Below are positions 9,443-18,292 of a DNA stretch of 64,000 bases, piece after piece. A model generated the notes under the pieces. That model was not told the DNA's origin. It did no database searches and was given only the letters and a program-made list of their open reading frames with translations. Made by a program: the position numbers and the translations under genes. Source of the stretch: Polaromonas sp. (GTDB lineage: Bacteria; Pseudomonadota; Gammaproteobacteria; Burkholderiales; Burkholderiaceae_C). The stretch covers positions 62,001 to 126,000 of the forward strand of contig JAAFIP010000010.1 in the NCBI GenBank assembly GCA_013297865.1. Direction: 5' to 3'. Within the stretch, counting starts at the first letter, position 1, and the number at the start of each line of letters is the position of its first letter.

Positions 9443-10534
9443 ATGAGCTTGAAGTGTGGCATCGTAGGCCTGCCCAACGTAGGTAAATCAACCCTGTTTA
9501 ACGCCCTGACCAAAGCGGGCATCGCCGCAGAAAACTATCCTTTTTGCACCATCGAGCCCAATGTGGGCATCGTGGAGCTGCCTGACCCGCGCCTGGCGCA
9601 GCTGGCCGACATTGTCAAGCCCGAGCGCATCGTGCCGGCCATTGTCGAGTTTGTCGATATTGCCGGCCTGGTGGCTGGCGCCAGCACAGGCGAAGGCCTG
9701 GGCAACAAGTTTCTCGAACATATCCGCCAGACCGACGCCACCATCAATGTGGTGCGCTGCTTTGCCGACGACAACGTGATCCACGTGGCGGGCAAGGTCG
9801 ACCCGATCTCCGACATCGAGGTGATCCAGACCGAGCTGTGCCTGGCCGACCTCAATGCGGTGGAAAAGGCCCTGCACCGCGTCACCAAAACCGCCCGCTC
9901 GGGCGACAAGGAGTCGATCAAGCTGGTGGCTATCCTGGAGAAATGCCAGGCCGCGCTCAACGAAGGCAAGCCGGTGCGCACGATTGACTTCAGCAAGGAA
10001 GAAAAGCCCTTGCTGCAGCAGTTTTTCTTCATCACCGCCAAGCCCGCCATGTTTGTGGCCAACGTGTCAGAAGACGGCTTTGAGAACAATCCCTACCTGG
10101 ACCGCCTGACGACGTATGCCACAGCGCAAAACGCCCCGGTGGTGGCCATCTGCGCCAAGATGGAAGCCGACATGAGCGAGATGAGCGATGAAGACAAAAC
10201 CATGTTCCTGCAGGAGCTGGGCCAGTCAGAGCCGGGCCTGAACCGCCTGATCCGCGCGGCCTTCAAGCTGCTGGGCCTGCAGACCTACTTCACCGCAGGC
10301 GTCAAGGAAGTGCGCGCTTGGACCATCCATGTGGGCGACACCGGGCCGCAGGCGGCCGGCGTGATCCACACCGACTTTGAAAAAGGCTACATCCGGGCCC
10401 AGACCATTGCCTTTGACGACTACATCGCATTCAAAGGCGAGCAAGGCGCCAAAGACGCAGGCAAGATGCGCGCCGAAGGCAAGGAATATGTCGTCAAGGA
10501 CGGCGACGTGATGAACTTCCTGTTCAGCAGCTAA
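9443..10534 (+). CDS. ychF: YchF/OLA1 family redox-regulated ATPase
   Basis: Obg-related P-loop nucleotidase that prefers ATP and binds ribosomes. G1 motif GLPNVGKST at about 8-16, G3 region [21 protein letters not shown], and a C-terminal TGS-like domain ([36 protein letters not shown]). Length 363 aa is exactly the family size. Both ends are strongly conserved, so start and stop are secure. Confidence 0.96.
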   Translation: MSLKCGIVGLPNVGKSTLFNALTKAGIAAENYPFCTIEPNVGIVELPDPRLAQLADIVKPERIVPAIVEFVDIAGLVAGASTGEGLGNKFLEHIRQTDATINVVRCFADDNVIHVAGKVDPISDIEVIQTELCLADLNAVEKALHRVTKTARSGDKESIKLVAILEKCQAALNEGKPVRTIDFSKEEKPLLQQFFFITAKPAMFVANVSEDGFENNPYLDRLTTYATAQNAPVVAICAKMEADMSEMSDEDKTMFLQELGQSEPGLNRLIRAAFKLLGLQTYFTAGVKEVRAWTIHVGDTGPQAAGVIHTDFEKGYIRAQTIAFDDYIAFKGEQGAKDAGKMRAEGKEYVVKDGDVMNFLFSS

Positions 10535-10577
10535 GCAGCGCGCTGCCTGGCTACAGCGGGCGTTTTTATATACCAAA

Positions 10578-10632
10578 ATGGCTTGCAGCACAATAGAATA
10601 TCGCGGGAGCAGCTATTATTTTCATAGTAGCT
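10578..10632 (+). repeat. Dispersed repeat copy R3 (between convergent ychF and LysM-FecR genes)
   Basis: GGCTTGCAGC left arm, core GAATATCGCGGGAGCAGCTA, right arm hairpin AGCTA...TAGT. It fills most of the 123-nt space between the two converging genes. Confidence 0.92.
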
Positions 10633-10657
10633 GTCCGCTGATCAACGCTTTGTCCGC

Positions 10658-12103
10658 TCAGCGCAGAGGCTGCAGCGCCTGTGCCAGGGTCAGCACCGTG
10701 CTGCCCCAGTTGCCGGGGATGTCCATGGCATATACCGGGCTGTTCACGCCTGCGGCGCTAAAGCGCACATAGCTGCGCTGGCCTGCCGGAACGCTAGGCA
10801 GCAGCACCGAAGCATCGGGGCCGACCGTGGCGGTTTGCACGTTTTGGGTGAATGCCGCATCGCTGGCTACCTGGGCGGTCAGCTGGCGTGGCAGGTCAGG
10901 GCTCTTGCTGTAGACCTTGAGCAGCACGCCGTTGGGCACATACTCTGCCAGCGCGCCGATAGCGATCTCCTTGGGCCAGACCGACACCACTAAAGTCTTG
11001 ATCTCGATGAGTTTGACGGCATCAAAACCTTCAATGCCTGCAGGGTCTACCCCGCGGACACGGGCGTAGTACTTGCCATTGGCCAGCGCGCTCAGATCGA
11101 GCGCGGGGGTGGCCGATTTCACATCGCTCTGGATCTGGGCAAACTTGTCGTCCGTTGCGAACTGCGCGCGGTAGCTGCTGGCGCCAGGCAGCGTGCCCAC
11201 CGTCCACTGGGCGTTTTGGGTGCTGGCTGTGCGCAGCACCTCGGCGGGCAGCTGCGCGTCTGCCAGCGCGGGCAGCAGCGCAACGATCTTGATTTCGCGG
11301 TCCTGGGGGCGAATAGCCGCACCAAAACCACCGCCTACATCGGCGCCCACTTTCTGGGTCACGTTGTCGGTGCGGACCTTGCCTTCGAGCACTTCGGTGC
11401 GGGCCATGCCGCTGGCCGGGTCTTCATAGGCGACGCGGAACTGCGTGCCGCGCACGCCGACCAGCGAGGTAGGGGTGCTGACCTGCAGTGGCGTGGCGCG
11501 CATGGCCTGTTTGTTGGCCAGGGTGTCCAGCACGCCTTCGACCAGGCGAATCGCGCCGGAAAACCAGGTGGTGGAGGCGCTGCTGCTGGGGTCGCGCAGG
11601 GCGTAGCCGTGCTGGCTGACCACATCAGCCAGGGTCTTGGGCATGAGCTGCAGGCGCGAGCCATCGCCCAGCATCACCACAGCCGAGCTGTTGGGGCCGG
11701 TCTGCAGGCGCGCGCCTTCGGGCACGGGTGCGCCGGCCTGGACTTTCTGGCCACTGACCATGACATCGCCCTGCACACTGAGCACGGTGCCCGTGGACTC
11801 TACGCGCGGCTGCGAGGACAAGTTCAGCAGGCTTTTGGGAATGTCGATCACCTGGCCGGGGTAGATTCGGTTAGGGTCTTTCAGGCCATTGAGCCGGGCC
11901 ACCTCGCCCCATTTTTTGGGGTCGTTGACCAGCGTGCGCGACAGGCCCTGCAAGGTGTCATTGCTCTTGACGGTGTAGCTTACAAAAGGCTCGGTCATGC
12001 CAGCCGCCCAGGCGCCAGGCAGGGCTGCGCCCATGGCGGCGCAGGCCAAGGCTACCATCGTTACCCGACGCACCACGCCGGTCACCATCACAGTGTTCTT
12101 CAT
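10658..12103 (-). CDS. Exported LysM and FecR domain protein
   Basis: 481 aa. Signal peptide about 1-34 (VTMVALACAAMGAALPGAWA); one LysM domain at about 42-90 (YTVKSNDTLQGLSRTLVNDPKKWGEVARLNGL), which binds peptidoglycan; then a FecR domain at about 110-245 (VQGDVMVSGQKVQAGAPVPEGARLQTGPNSSAVVMLGDGS...GVRGTQFRVAYED). The C-terminal half has fibronectin-III-like repeats (ALANGKYYARVRGVDPAGIEGF). No FecI-type sigma factor is adjacent, so it is unlikely to be an anti-sigma factor; a periplasmic or cell-wall structural role is inferred. Confidence 0.88.
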   Translation of the reverse strand: MKNTVMVTGVVRRVTMVALACAAMGAALPGAWAAGMTEPFVSYTVKSNDTLQGLSRTLVNDPKKWGEVARLNGLKDPNRIYPGQVIDIPKSLLNLSSQPRVESTGTVLSVQGDVMVSGQKVQAGAPVPEGARLQTGPNSSAVVMLGDGSRLQLMPKTLADVVSQHGYALRDPSSSASTTWFSGAIRLVEGVLDTLANKQAMRATPLQVSTPTSLVGVRGTQFRVAYEDPASGMARTEVLEGKVRTDNVTQKVGADVGGGFGAAIRPQDREIKIVALLPALADAQLPAEVLRTASTQNAQWTVGTLPGASSYRAQFATDDKFAQIQSDVKSATPALDLSALANGKYYARVRGVDPAGIEGFDAVKLIEIKTLVVSVWPKEIAIGALAEYVPNGVLLKVYSKSPDLPRQLTAQVASDAAFTQNVQTATVGPDASVLLPSVPAGQRSYVRFSAAGVNSPVYAMDIPGNWGSTVLTLAQALQPLR

Positions 12104-12129
12104 CGCTTGTGTCTCACAAAATTTGTCTG

Positions 12130-12717
12130 TTAGCCAGCCGCAGTAGCGCGCAGCGCAGACTTGGGCCGAAAGGCCTTACACACCGCCTCATGGGTCTCGA
12201 TGTAAGGTCCGCCGATCAAATCCACGCAATACGGCACAGCCGCAAATATCCCTGGAGTCTGTTGTTCCCCAGACTGTACGCCTTGTAACGTCTCTTGTAT
12301 GGATTTGGGTTGACCGGGCAAATTGATTATGAGACTTCTTGCACGAATGACGGCGCATTGGCGCGACAAAATGGCCGTGGGTACGAACTTCAAGCTGATC
12401 TGGCGCATCTGTTCGCCAAAGCCAGGCATCACTTTGTCAGCTACGGCTAAGGTTGCCTCAGGGGTCACATCGCGTGGCGCAGGGCCTGTGCCGCCCGTGG
12501 TCAGCACCAGACTGCAGCCTGCGTCCACCAGCTCAATCAAGGTCTGGCTGATGCGCGCCTGCTCGTCAGGAATCAGGCGCTCTTCAAAGCTAATCGGGTT
12601 CTTCAAGGCGCTGGTAAGCCACGCCTTGAGCGCAGGCAGGCCTTTGTCTTCGTACACGCCGGTGCTGGCGCGGTCGCTGACGGACACAATGCCGATGGTG
12701 ATGGGGTCGTAGGTCAT
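12130..12717 (-). CDS. mog: Molybdopterin adenylyltransferase (MogA)
   Basis: Adenylates molybdopterin before molybdate insertion. 195 aa from the ATG at 12717 (MTYDPITIGIVSVSDRAS); the frame is open further upstream but the family N-terminus is here. Conserved LVLTTGGTGPAPRDVTPEAT, the nucleotide/MPT site, at about 75-95, and INLPGQPKSIQETL near 150. Length matches MogA. The gene sits 19 nt downstream of the fusion-protein gene on the same strand, and no other moa/moe genes are nearby. Confidence 0.93.
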   Translation of the reverse strand: MTYDPITIGIVSVSDRASTGVYEDKGLPALKAWLTSALKNPISFEERLIPDEQARISQTLIELVDAGCSLVLTTGGTGPAPRDVTPEATLAVADKVMPGFGEQMRQISLKFVPTAILSRQCAVIRARSLIINLPGQPKSIQETLQGVQSGEQQTPGIFAAVPYCVDLIGGPYIETHEAVCKAFRPKSALRATAAG

Positions 12718-12736
12718 GATGGGTCGTTGTGAATTC

Positions 12737-14269
12737 TCAATTGGCCACTGCACGCAGCACACCGGGCGCAAGTGGCAGCTCAGCGGCCTTCCAGCTATCA
12801 ATACCACCGCGGTACCACAGCACCTGGGTGTAGCCTAACTTTTTGGCCCGCAATGCAGCATTCACCGAAAGCCAGCAACTGCGTCCGCCACAGTAAAACG
12901 CCACTGGCTTGGCCTGATCGGGTGCCAGCAATGCCAGCAGCGCCGCAAAGCGTTTTTCAAATGCAGCGTCCTGGGCCGCGTTGTCCTGTGCATGCCCCCC
13001 GTGCAACAAGGCCTGTGAGCCGGGAATGCTCTGAAAGGAACCCACAACGTCCACCAGCACGGGCGGTGTGGGCGAGACCATCATGCGCGCCAGCTCCTGC
13101 GTGCCGACCGTGGCGACACCATCGACTTTCTGTGGCGTGATGTCGTTGAACATCGCAGTGCGCAGGCTGCTGGCGCTGCTGAACCCACCGCCATATTCCT
13201 CATCGGCATAAAACTTGGCTGCAGGGGGTTTGAGTTTGGCCAGTGCTTCTTGATGGGCGGCTTTGGAGCTGCTGTAGTAAGGCCTGACGTCGTACTGGTT
13301 CACCAGTTCTGGCTCGCACAGCCTGACCGCTTGCCCAGTGATATGGTTGCAGCTGTACACCGCACGAACAAGGGCTGACAAGGGCGAGTCTGCATTGGAA
13401 GCAAACCCCAAACCCGGGCCTTCAGAGGGCAAGGCCACAGCGCGGTTTTCGGGGCGTGCAGCTTGCGCGGCGGTGTTGGTTTTGCAAGTGTCCGTCGTGC
13501 AATGGCGCTGCGCCAGCTCGGCGTAGTGTGCATTGACATCAGGCACTGCAGTTTCCAGCGGCTTGCCAAACAGTGAGGGCGCCACTTTGAATGCTGCGGG
13601 CAAGTCCAGCTTGACCAGATCGGTGTGGGTGATCACACCCAGGCTGCTGGCATCCATGCCCTTGAACACGCTGCATTTGTCTCTTGGGGTTTGGCTGGAC
13701 ACGCAATGGTAAGGCTCGGTTTTGGGGCTGCGAACGGGGTCATACACACGCAGCAAAGAGCCGGCATCCTGCATGTCATACAGCGCCTGGTTCATCACAC
13801 TGGAGTTGAACTTGTCGCCCATATTGAGCTTGTAGAAAGCATAAATCTGCGGCTGCAAAACAGGAATGATCTGCTTGGTGGCGCTGTCGTGCGCCCCGTG
13901 AATGCCCACAAAGGTCTGACCGGGCCTGAAGACATCGGAAAACCGCCGCTCCTTGCCGCCCATGAACATGATGGAGCAAGCCGATATGCAGCTGCCAGCA
14001 GCCACAGTGTTGTAGCCCCTGTCGGCGATCAGGCGGCCCACGCGCAGGCCGGTATATAAATCGCCGCCTGGCGAATTGACGAACACCACAGTGGTGATGC
14101 CACCTTTGGCAAAAGCCTCTTCAAACCTTCGCACATCGTCGTTGACGGGCCCCGATGCATACACCGTGTTGCCATGGGCTTCTACCACCATGGCATGGCC
14201 TGTGGCCGCTTGACAGACCCACAACAACAGCGCAATCCAGTTCAATCTACCCATAAGGCTCCACAGCAT
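12737..14269 (-). CDS. Exported fusion protein: ClpP-like (COG3904-type) domain plus C-terminal rhodanese domain
   Basis: 510 aa. Signal peptide about 1-25 (WIALLLWVCQAATGHA). The N-terminal half looks like a periplasmic ClpP/crotonase-fold protein: VVFVNSPGGDLYTGLRVGRLI about 60-80, then GSCISACSIMFMGG, where a ClpP-type catalytic Ser would sit (SACS). The C-terminal 120 residues form a rhodanese-like domain with CGGRSCWLSVNAALRAKKLG, similar to the CXXCW rhodanese family, and a WYRGGIDSWKAAELPL end. A middle segment of about 180 residues is unassigned. Domain calls are by eye; the combination is unusual (see findings). Confidence 0.78.
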   Translation of the reverse strand: MLWSLMGRLNWIALLLWVCQAATGHAMVVEAHGNTVYASGPVNDDVRRFEEAFAKGGITTVVFVNSPGGDLYTGLRVGRLIADRGYNTVAAGSCISACSIMFMGGKERRFSDVFRPGQTFVGIHGAHDSATKQIIPVLQPQIYAFYKLNMGDKFNSSVMNQALYDMQDAGSLLRVYDPVRSPKTEPYHCVSSQTPRDKCSVFKGMDASSLGVITHTDLVKLDLPAAFKVAPSLFGKPLETAVPDVNAHYAELAQRHCTTDTCKTNTAAQAARPENRAVALPSEGPGLGFASNADSPLSALVRAVYSCNHITGQAVRLCEPELVNQYDVRPYYSSSKAAHQEALAKLKPPAAKFYADEEYGGGFSSASSLRTAMFNDITPQKVDGVATVGTQELARMMVSPTPPVLVDVVGSFQSIPGSQALLHGGHAQDNAAQDAAFEKRFAALLALLAPDQAKPVAFYCGGRSCWLSVNAALRAKKLGYTQVLWYRGGIDSWKAAELPLAPGVLRAVAN

Positions 14270-14281
14270 GAAATGACATGG

Positions 14282-14986
14282 TCAGTCTGGCTCAGTGTCC
14301 TGTGCGTCTGCGGCCACGTCGCTGGCTTCGCGCAGCACAGCGCGCACCAGCTGGAAAATCTCGCGGTAGGCACGGCCTTGGCGCGGGGCTTCGCCGGGCT
14401 TGCCGTCTTTGAGGTCTTTGCGGGCCTGGCGGATCAGGGCGCGCAGTTGCTGCAGGTCGTAGGCGCCGCTGTCGGCGCTGTGCTGGGCAATCCAGCGCGG
14501 CAGGGCCTCGTCATTGGCGATCAGGTCGTCGCGCCACAGCTCGGCGCGGTGCAGGGCCAGCGTGTCCTGGGCGCTGCCGCTTTTGGCCGCTTCCACCGCG
14601 GCGCGGATGGGCTCGGGCTCAACCCGGCGCATCAGCTTGCCGATGTACTGCATCTGGCGGCGCTTGCCTTCAAAATTAGTGATGCGCTTGGCCTCGGCCA
14701 CGGCGTCCACCAGTTTTTCTGGAAGGTCGAGCTTTTCGATGGCGGCGGCTGACAGGGTCAGCAGCTGTTCGCCGAGCTTTTGCAGCTCGGTGCTTTCTTC
14801 CTTGGCCACGGTGCGGCTGCTGGCGAATTCGCTTTTGAGCTCCAGGTCCAGCTCGCTGCCTTCGGCCACGAACACGCCGCGCACGTAGTAGCCTTTTTTC
14901 ATACCGCGCTTGCCTTTGGTCACGGCAGCGCCCGGCTCGGGCATGACCTTGCCGCGGCCGGCGCTTAAATCGTCAGAAATAGGCAT
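14282..14986 (-). CDS. darP: Ribosome biogenesis factor DarP (YjgA/DUF615)
   Basis: Associates with late 50S precursors and helps 23S peptidyl-transferase-centre maturation. 234 aa from the ATG at 14986 (MPISDDLSAG). The DUF615 domain covers about 60-215 (ELQKLGEQLLTLSAAAIEKLDLPEKLVDAVAEAKRI...RQMQYIGKLMRRVEPEPIRAAVE...RRQ-like RAYREIFQLVRAVL). Longer upstream frames overlap the tautomerase gene and were rejected. Lies just downstream of the tautomerase gene, with the stop and start almost touching. Confidence 0.9.
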   Translation of the reverse strand: MPISDDLSAGRGKVMPEPGAAVTKGKRGMKKGYYVRGVFVAEGSELDLELKSEFASSRTVAKEESTELQKLGEQLLTLSAAAIEKLDLPEKLVDAVAEAKRITNFEGKRRQMQYIGKLMRRVEPEPIRAAVEAAKSGSAQDTLALHRAELWRDDLIANDEALPRWIAQHSADSGAYDLQQLRALIRQARKDLKDGKPGEAPRQGRAYREIFQLVRAVLREASDVAADAQDTEPD

Positions 14987-14987
14987 G

Positions 14988-15176
14988 CTATTTTTTCTCG
15001 GACCATTGCACGCCGCCAGTGGCCCAGTGCTGGCGGGCGATGTCGTAGAGCAGCACATCGACCGACTCGGGCTTGGAGCCCAGGCTGTCTACCACCGCCT
15101 GGGTCAGGGCTTTGACGAGGGCGGTTTTCTGTTCGGGGGTGCGGCCTTCGAGCATTTCAACGCGGATGGTGGGCAT
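14988..15176 (-). CDS. 4-oxalocrotonate tautomerase-like small protein
   Basis: 62 aa, the exact size of 4-OT subunits. It begins MPTIRVEMLEGRTPEQK, so Pro1 becomes the catalytic N-terminal base after Met removal, and a conserved Arg (R12) is in position. A good ribosome binding site (AGGAG, about 15184-15188 in the complement) precedes the ATG. It acts on enol/keto substrates; the true substrate is unknown. Two bases separate it from darP, so the two are probably co-transcribed. Confidence 0.9.
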   Translation of the reverse strand: MPTIRVEMLEGRTPEQKTALVKALTQAVVDSLGSKPESVDVLLYDIARQHWATGGVQWSEKK

Positions 15177-15347
15177 GGGTTTCTCCTGAGGGATTGAATA
15201 GGGAACTTCGGTGGCTTTAGGGCATCATCCAGGGGGTGTTTACACTTGGATAAGCCATTGTGCTTGCACAGGACACACCAAAAGATCGATACTCCAAGTC
15301 TAAACCACTCCCCCACCCTTGTCCTTATCCTTGTCCAGGAGACACCT

Positions 15348-16256
15348 ATGCTCAGTTCGACAGACCAAAATCAATTGGCCGATACCCAATCCTTGCTCAA
15401 CAGCGATGGCAGCGGCCACACCGCCAGCCGTCGCACGGCCCTGAAAGCCGCGTTGGGTGTGGGCTACGCTGCCACCGTGGGCGCAGCTGTGGCACAGACA
15501 GCCATCAAGACGTCAGCCGATGGCCTGGTGGCTGGTGAGTTTGTGGTCGATGTAGGCGGCTTCAAGGTGCCTGCCTACCGCGCTGCACCCGCGGGCAAAA
15601 CCAATCTGCCCATCGTGCTGGTGATCCAGGAGATTTTTGGCGTGCATGAGTACATTGCCGATACGGCCCGCCGCTTTGCCAAAATGGGCTACCTGGCGAT
15701 TGCACCTGAGCTGTTTGCGCGCCAAGGTGACCCCACCAAGTACAACGTGATTGCCGACCTGATCAAGGAAGTGGTCAACAAAGTGCCCGATGCCCAGGTG
15801 ATGACCGACCTGGACGCCATGGTGGCCTGGGCTGGTGCCAATGGCGGCGACACCAGCAAAGTGGCGGTGACGGGCTTTTGCTGGGGCGGCCGCCAGACCT
15901 GGCTGTATGCCGCGCACAGCAAAAACGTCAAGGCCGGCGTGGCCTGGTATGGCCGCCTGGTAGGCGCGCCCAACGACCTGATGCCCAAGAACCCGGTCGA
16001 TGTGGCAGGCAGCCTCAACGGCCCGGTGCTGGGGCTGTATGGCGGCGCGGACACTGGTATTCCGCTGGACACCGTGGACAAAATGAAGGCCGCGCTCAAG
16101 GACGGCAGCGCGGCGGCCAAAAAGTCGGATTTTGTGGTCTACGAAGGCGCGCCGCACGCTTTCCACGCCGACTACCGCGCCAGCTACCGCAAGGAGGCTG
16201 CAGATGACGGCTGGAAGCGCGCGCTGGACTGGTTCAAGGCCAACGGCGTAGCCTGA
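15348..16256 (+). CDS. Tat-exported dienelactone hydrolase family protein
   Basis: 302 aa. The ATG at 15348 follows an AGGAG ribosome binding site. An N-terminal twin-arginine-like segment ASRRTALKAALGVGYAATVGAAVAQ (about 26-50) predicts folded export to the periplasm. The dienelactone hydrolase domain covers about 58-300: PIVLVIQEIFGVHEYI, nucleophile Cys in TGFCWGGR, Asp in LYGGADTGIP and His in GAPHAFHADY. It probably hydrolyses a lactone or ester. The gene diverges from the tautomerase gene across 171 nt. A terminator follows at 16369. Confidence 0.9.
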   Translation: MLSSTDQNQLADTQSLLNSDGSGHTASRRTALKAALGVGYAATVGAAVAQTAIKTSADGLVAGEFVVDVGGFKVPAYRAAPAGKTNLPIVLVIQEIFGVHEYIADTARRFAKMGYLAIAPELFARQGDPTKYNVIADLIKEVVNKVPDAQVMTDLDAMVAWAGANGGDTSKVAVTGFCWGGRQTWLYAAHSKNVKAGVAWYGRLVGAPNDLMPKNPVDVAGSLNGPVLGLYGGADTGIPLDTVDKMKAALKDGSAAAKKSDFVVYEGAPHAFHADYRASYRKEAADDGWKRALDWFKANGVA

Positions 16257-16368
16257 AACAAGCACCCAGGCCGGGCCTTTGCGCTGCGCCCAGCGCGGGG
16301 GGCTTGACAGACGGTGTAGGCTAATAAGGCAGGCAGGCGGTTTACACTTGCCCTGTCTGCCCCCAGAC

Positions 16369-16390
16369 AACCGCCTTCGGGCGGTTTTTA
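16369..16390 (+). terminator. Rho-independent terminator after the dienelactone hydrolase gene
   Basis: AACCGCC-TTCG-GGCGGTT hairpin followed directly by TTTTA. Confidence 0.85.
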
Positions 16391-16400
16391 TATGCCTTTT

Positions 16401-16451
16401 CGTGCTCCAGCCCAATAGAATATCGCGGGAGCAGCTATTAAAATCATAGTA
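16401..16451 (+). repeat. Dispersed repeat copy R4 forming the leader of the ZIP transporter gene
   Basis: GTGCTCCAGCCC left arm pairing with GGGAGCA; core GAATATCGCGGGAGCAGCTA. It ends about one base before the ATG at 16453, so the usual Shine-Dalgarno position is repeat sequence. Confidence 0.92.
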
Positions 16452-16452
16452 C

Positions 16453-17343
16453 ATGAATCTCCTAGCCATCATTCTTGGAACCCTGTGCGCAGGCATTGGC
16501 AGCGTGTGGATTGCGGGCCTGCTGACCTACGGCGTGCTTGCGCGCTACACCCAGCACCTGCTCAGCCTGGCCGCGGGCGCGCTGCTGGCCACCGCCTTCA
16601 TGCACCTGCTGCCCGAGGCGTTTGAGAGCCAGGCAGGCGCACACGCGTTGTTTGCCACCTTGCTGGCGGGGCTGATTTTCTTTTTTCTGCTCGACAAGGC
16701 GGAGCTGTACCACCACGGCCATGAGCACCACCACGGCCAGGAAGAGCCTAGCCACGCGCACGCACACGCACACAGTCATGCCCATGCAGACGCACATGGG
16801 CACGCGCACCCGCATCCTCACGAATCTGCGCACCCGCACAGCGACAGCCACGCGGGCCACGCGGGCCACGCGGGCCACGCCCATAACATCTCAAGCGGCG
16901 GCTGGGCCGTGCTACTGGGTGACAGCGTGCACTGCTTTGGCGATGGCGTGCTGATTGCTGCGGCCTATATGGCTGATCTGCGCCTGGGCGTGGCTGCCAC
17001 GCTGGCGGTGCTGGTGCACGAGATTCCGCACCATATGGGCGACCTGGTGGTGCTGCGCCAGGCCCAGCAGGGCGCAAGCCAAGCCTTGGCCAAGCTCAGT
17101 GCAGCCGGCGCAGTGACGGTGCTGGGCGGCGTGGTGGGCTATGTGCTGGTAGAGCAGTTGCAGCACCTGCTGCCCTATCTGCTGGTGGTGGCGTCGAGCA
17201 GCTTCATCTATGTGGCCCTGGCCGACCTGATCCCCCAGCTGCAAAAACGCCTGAGCCTGCGCCAGACGGTAGCGCAGGTGGCCTGGCTGGCGGTGGGCAT
17301 TGCTTTGGTCACACTGGTCAGCGGCATGGCCCACGGGCATTGA
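16453..17343 (+). CDS. ZIP family divalent metal transporter with long histidine-rich loop
   Basis: 296 aa inner-membrane transporter, probably zinc or iron uptake. Eight or so hydrophobic segments; a 58-residue loop at about 87-144 is made almost entirely of His-Ala/Gly/Ser/Pro repeats (HAHAHAHSHAHADAHGHAHP), the variable metal-binding loop between TM3 and TM4. The TM4/TM5 metal-site motifs are HCFGDG (160-165) and HEIPHHMGD (189-197). No Shine-Dalgarno sequence is seen: repeat R4 runs up to the start. No Zur box was recognised. Confidence 0.93.
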   Translation: MNLLAIILGTLCAGIGSVWIAGLLTYGVLARYTQHLLSLAAGALLATAFMHLLPEAFESQAGAHALFATLLAGLIFFFLLDKAELYHHGHEHHHGQEEPSHAHAHAHSHAHADAHGHAHPHPHESAHPHSDSHAGHAGHAGHAHNISSGGWAVLLGDSVHCFGDGVLIAAAYMADLRLGVAATLAVLVHEIPHHMGDLVVLRQAQQGASQALAKLSAAGAVTVLGGVVGYVLVEQLQHLLPYLLVVASSSFIYVALADLIPQLQKRLSLRQTVAQVAWLAVGIALVTLVSGMAHGH

Positions 17344-17461
17344 TAGCCCCTTGGCGGGCTTGATAAAAGGCGCGTTTTGGTTCGTCTTAGCGGTGTACAG
17401 GGGCTGCAGCAGACCCGCTGACAGCCCTGTGCTGCCATTTAACCCACTACAAGGAGCCGCC

Positions 17462-18280
17462 ATGGACCTGATCGAGCGCGCCAAAAGTATTACCCTCAGC
17501 CCCGCCGAGACCTGGCCCGTGATTGACCAGGAGCAGCACACGCCCCAGTCGCTGTTTGTGCCCTATCTGCTGATTCTGGCAGCCATTCCTGCGGTGGCCA
17601 ACTTTATTGGCCTGTCTATAGTGGGCGCCGGGGGCATGGGCTTTAGCTTTCGTATTCCGCTCATGAGCGGCCTGGCCATGATGGTCACCAGCTATGTGCT
17701 GACCCTGGTGATGATGGGGGTGCTGGGCTGGCTGATCAGCGCACTGGCCCCCACGTTCGGTGGCCAAGGCAATTTGGTCCAGGGCCTCAAGCTGGTGGTC
17801 TTTGGCAGCACGCCGATGATGCTGGCGGGCGTGCTGGGCATCCTGCCTGCGCTGGGCATGCTCAGCCTGCTGGCAGCGCTGTACTGCCTGTACCTGCTCT
17901 ACCTGGGCCTGCCCGTGCTGATGAAAAACCCCAAGGAAAAAACCATTCCCTACATGGTGGTGGTGGCCATCTGCGGCATAGTGCTGGGTGTCGTCATCGG
18001 CAGTCTGAGCGCCCTATTCATGCCCTCACCGGTCGGTGGGCTGCGCATGGGCGCGGGTGGCGCACCGGGTGAGATCACCATCAACACCCCCAAAGGCAAC
18101 GCCACCATCACCGCCACGCCTGGCGCGGCAAGTGCCCCCAGCGCCTCCGGCAAACCCGAGGACGCCGCCTTGACCATCAAAACCCCTCAGGGCGAGGTGA
18201 AAATCGACATGCAGAACATGGAGGCTCTGACCAAACAGATGGAAGAACTGGCCAAGAAAATGGAGCAGAGTAAAAAGTAG
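17462..18280 (+). CDS. Yip1-domain membrane protein
   Basis: 272 aa. The ATG at 17462 has an AAGGAG site at 17451. N-terminal signature of Yip1 proteins: LIERAKSITLSPAETWPVIDQE, then five hydrophobic segments over about 35-195. The C-terminal 70 residues are a soluble tail (TINTPKGNATITATPGAASAP...GEVKIDMQNMEALTKQMEELAKKMEQ) ending in a short amphipathic helix. Function unknown in bacteria. It follows the ZIP gene on the same strand with a 118-nt gap. Confidence 0.85.
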   Translation: MDLIERAKSITLSPAETWPVIDQEQHTPQSLFVPYLLILAAIPAVANFIGLSIVGAGGMGFSFRIPLMSGLAMMVTSYVLTLVMMGVLGWLISALAPTFGGQGNLVQGLKLVVFGSTPMMLAGVLGILPALGMLSLLAALYCLYLLYLGLPVLMKNPKEKTIPYMVVVAICGIVLGVVIGSLSALFMPSPVGGLRMGAGGAPGEITINTPKGNATITATPGAASAPSASGKPEDAALTIKTPQGEVKIDMQNMEALTKQMEELAKKMEQSKK

Positions 18281-18292
18281 TGTGAACAGGCC

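Noticed and set aside
15513..16496. 327-aa minus-strand frame antisense to the dienelactone hydrolase
   Set aside because: Sense strand has a clear enzyme with catalytic triad; the antisense frame has no recognisable domain and no ribosome site.
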